DNA of 64,000 bases, taken from NCBI RefSeq assembly GCF_001650875.1, contig NZ_LXYI01000031.1:21290-85289 (forward strand), given 5' to 3'. Shown here piece by piece: positions 63,999-64,000 of the stretch. The position numbers and the translations under genes are program-made. Numbering within the stretch: position 1 is the first letter of the stretch; each line of letters opens with the position of its first letter. The notes beneath the pieces were generated by a model. The model saw only the letters and a list, made by a program, of their open reading frames with translations. It was not told where the DNA came from and did no database searches. The DNA is from Sulfitobacter sp. EhC04. Its GTDB lineage: Bacteria > Pseudomonadota > Alphaproteobacteria > Rhodobacterales > Rhodobacteraceae.

Positions 63999-64000
63999 GC

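Overview
This 64 kb window is chromosomal DNA of an alphaproteobacterium, most likely a marine member of Rhodobacterales (Roseobacter group). The evidence is high G+C coding sequence, frequent TTG/GTG starts and ATGA/TGATG gene overlaps, the order ruvC-ruvA-ruvB-unknown-ybgC-tolQ-tolR-tolA-tolB-pal-cpoB-tilS-ftsH, a TTG-started ftsH beginning MGN.RN, a DUF484-xerC pair and a DUF1127 protein. No species can be named from sequence alone.

Positions 1-34,000 are mostly core genome. They hold a partial LytTR-type membrane protein, folD and fhs (one-carbon metabolism), a MOSC protein, ftsH, tilS, the complete Tol-Pal envelope operon, the Holliday-junction genes ruvABC, DUF1127, prmA with MATE and MFS transporters, priA, fsa, DUF484-xerC, meaB, hrpB, and an operon of an unusual M19 dipeptidase with two uncharacterised proteins. 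Non-coding DNA here carries conspicuous dyad elements: two tandem 102-bp hairpin repeats (3756-3959), three composite double palindromes with covarying arms (26572-26798), and a three-copy 15-bp repeat at the end of hrpB.

Positions 34,400-45,000 are regulatory and catabolic. They hold an ECF sigma/anti-sigma pair, a FAD-dependent oxidoreductase with a uronate-dehydrogenase-like enzyme, and a dense two-component set: a response regulator with HPt, a response regulator with a PAS histidine kinase, and a large CHASE-PAS hybrid kinase.

Positions 45,200-61,400 contain the most interesting locus. A lipoxygenase-like protein overlaps a cyclooxygenase/alpha-dioxygenase-like heme protein that keeps the catalytic Tyr-x-x-His. 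A divergent, translationally coupled set encodes two unrecognised proteins, a Dyp-type peroxidase and a small catalase-related protein. Next come a class III adenylate/guanylate cyclase with AAA-like ATPase and repeat domains, a DUF3307 membrane protein, and an ABC-exporter-like protein whose nucleotide-binding domain has lost its Walker A lysine but which carries an intact-looking C-terminal cyclic-nucleotide-binding domain. My inference is a fatty-acid oxygenation (oxylipin-type) pathway, possibly linked to cyclic-nucleotide-controlled membrane function.

Positions 61,700-64,000 hold tRNA-Ser(GCT) and then visibly lower-G+C DNA with an excisionase-like gene and an integrase-like gene broken by two single-base frame changes in homopolymers. 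This looks like the edge of an integrated element that continues beyond the window.
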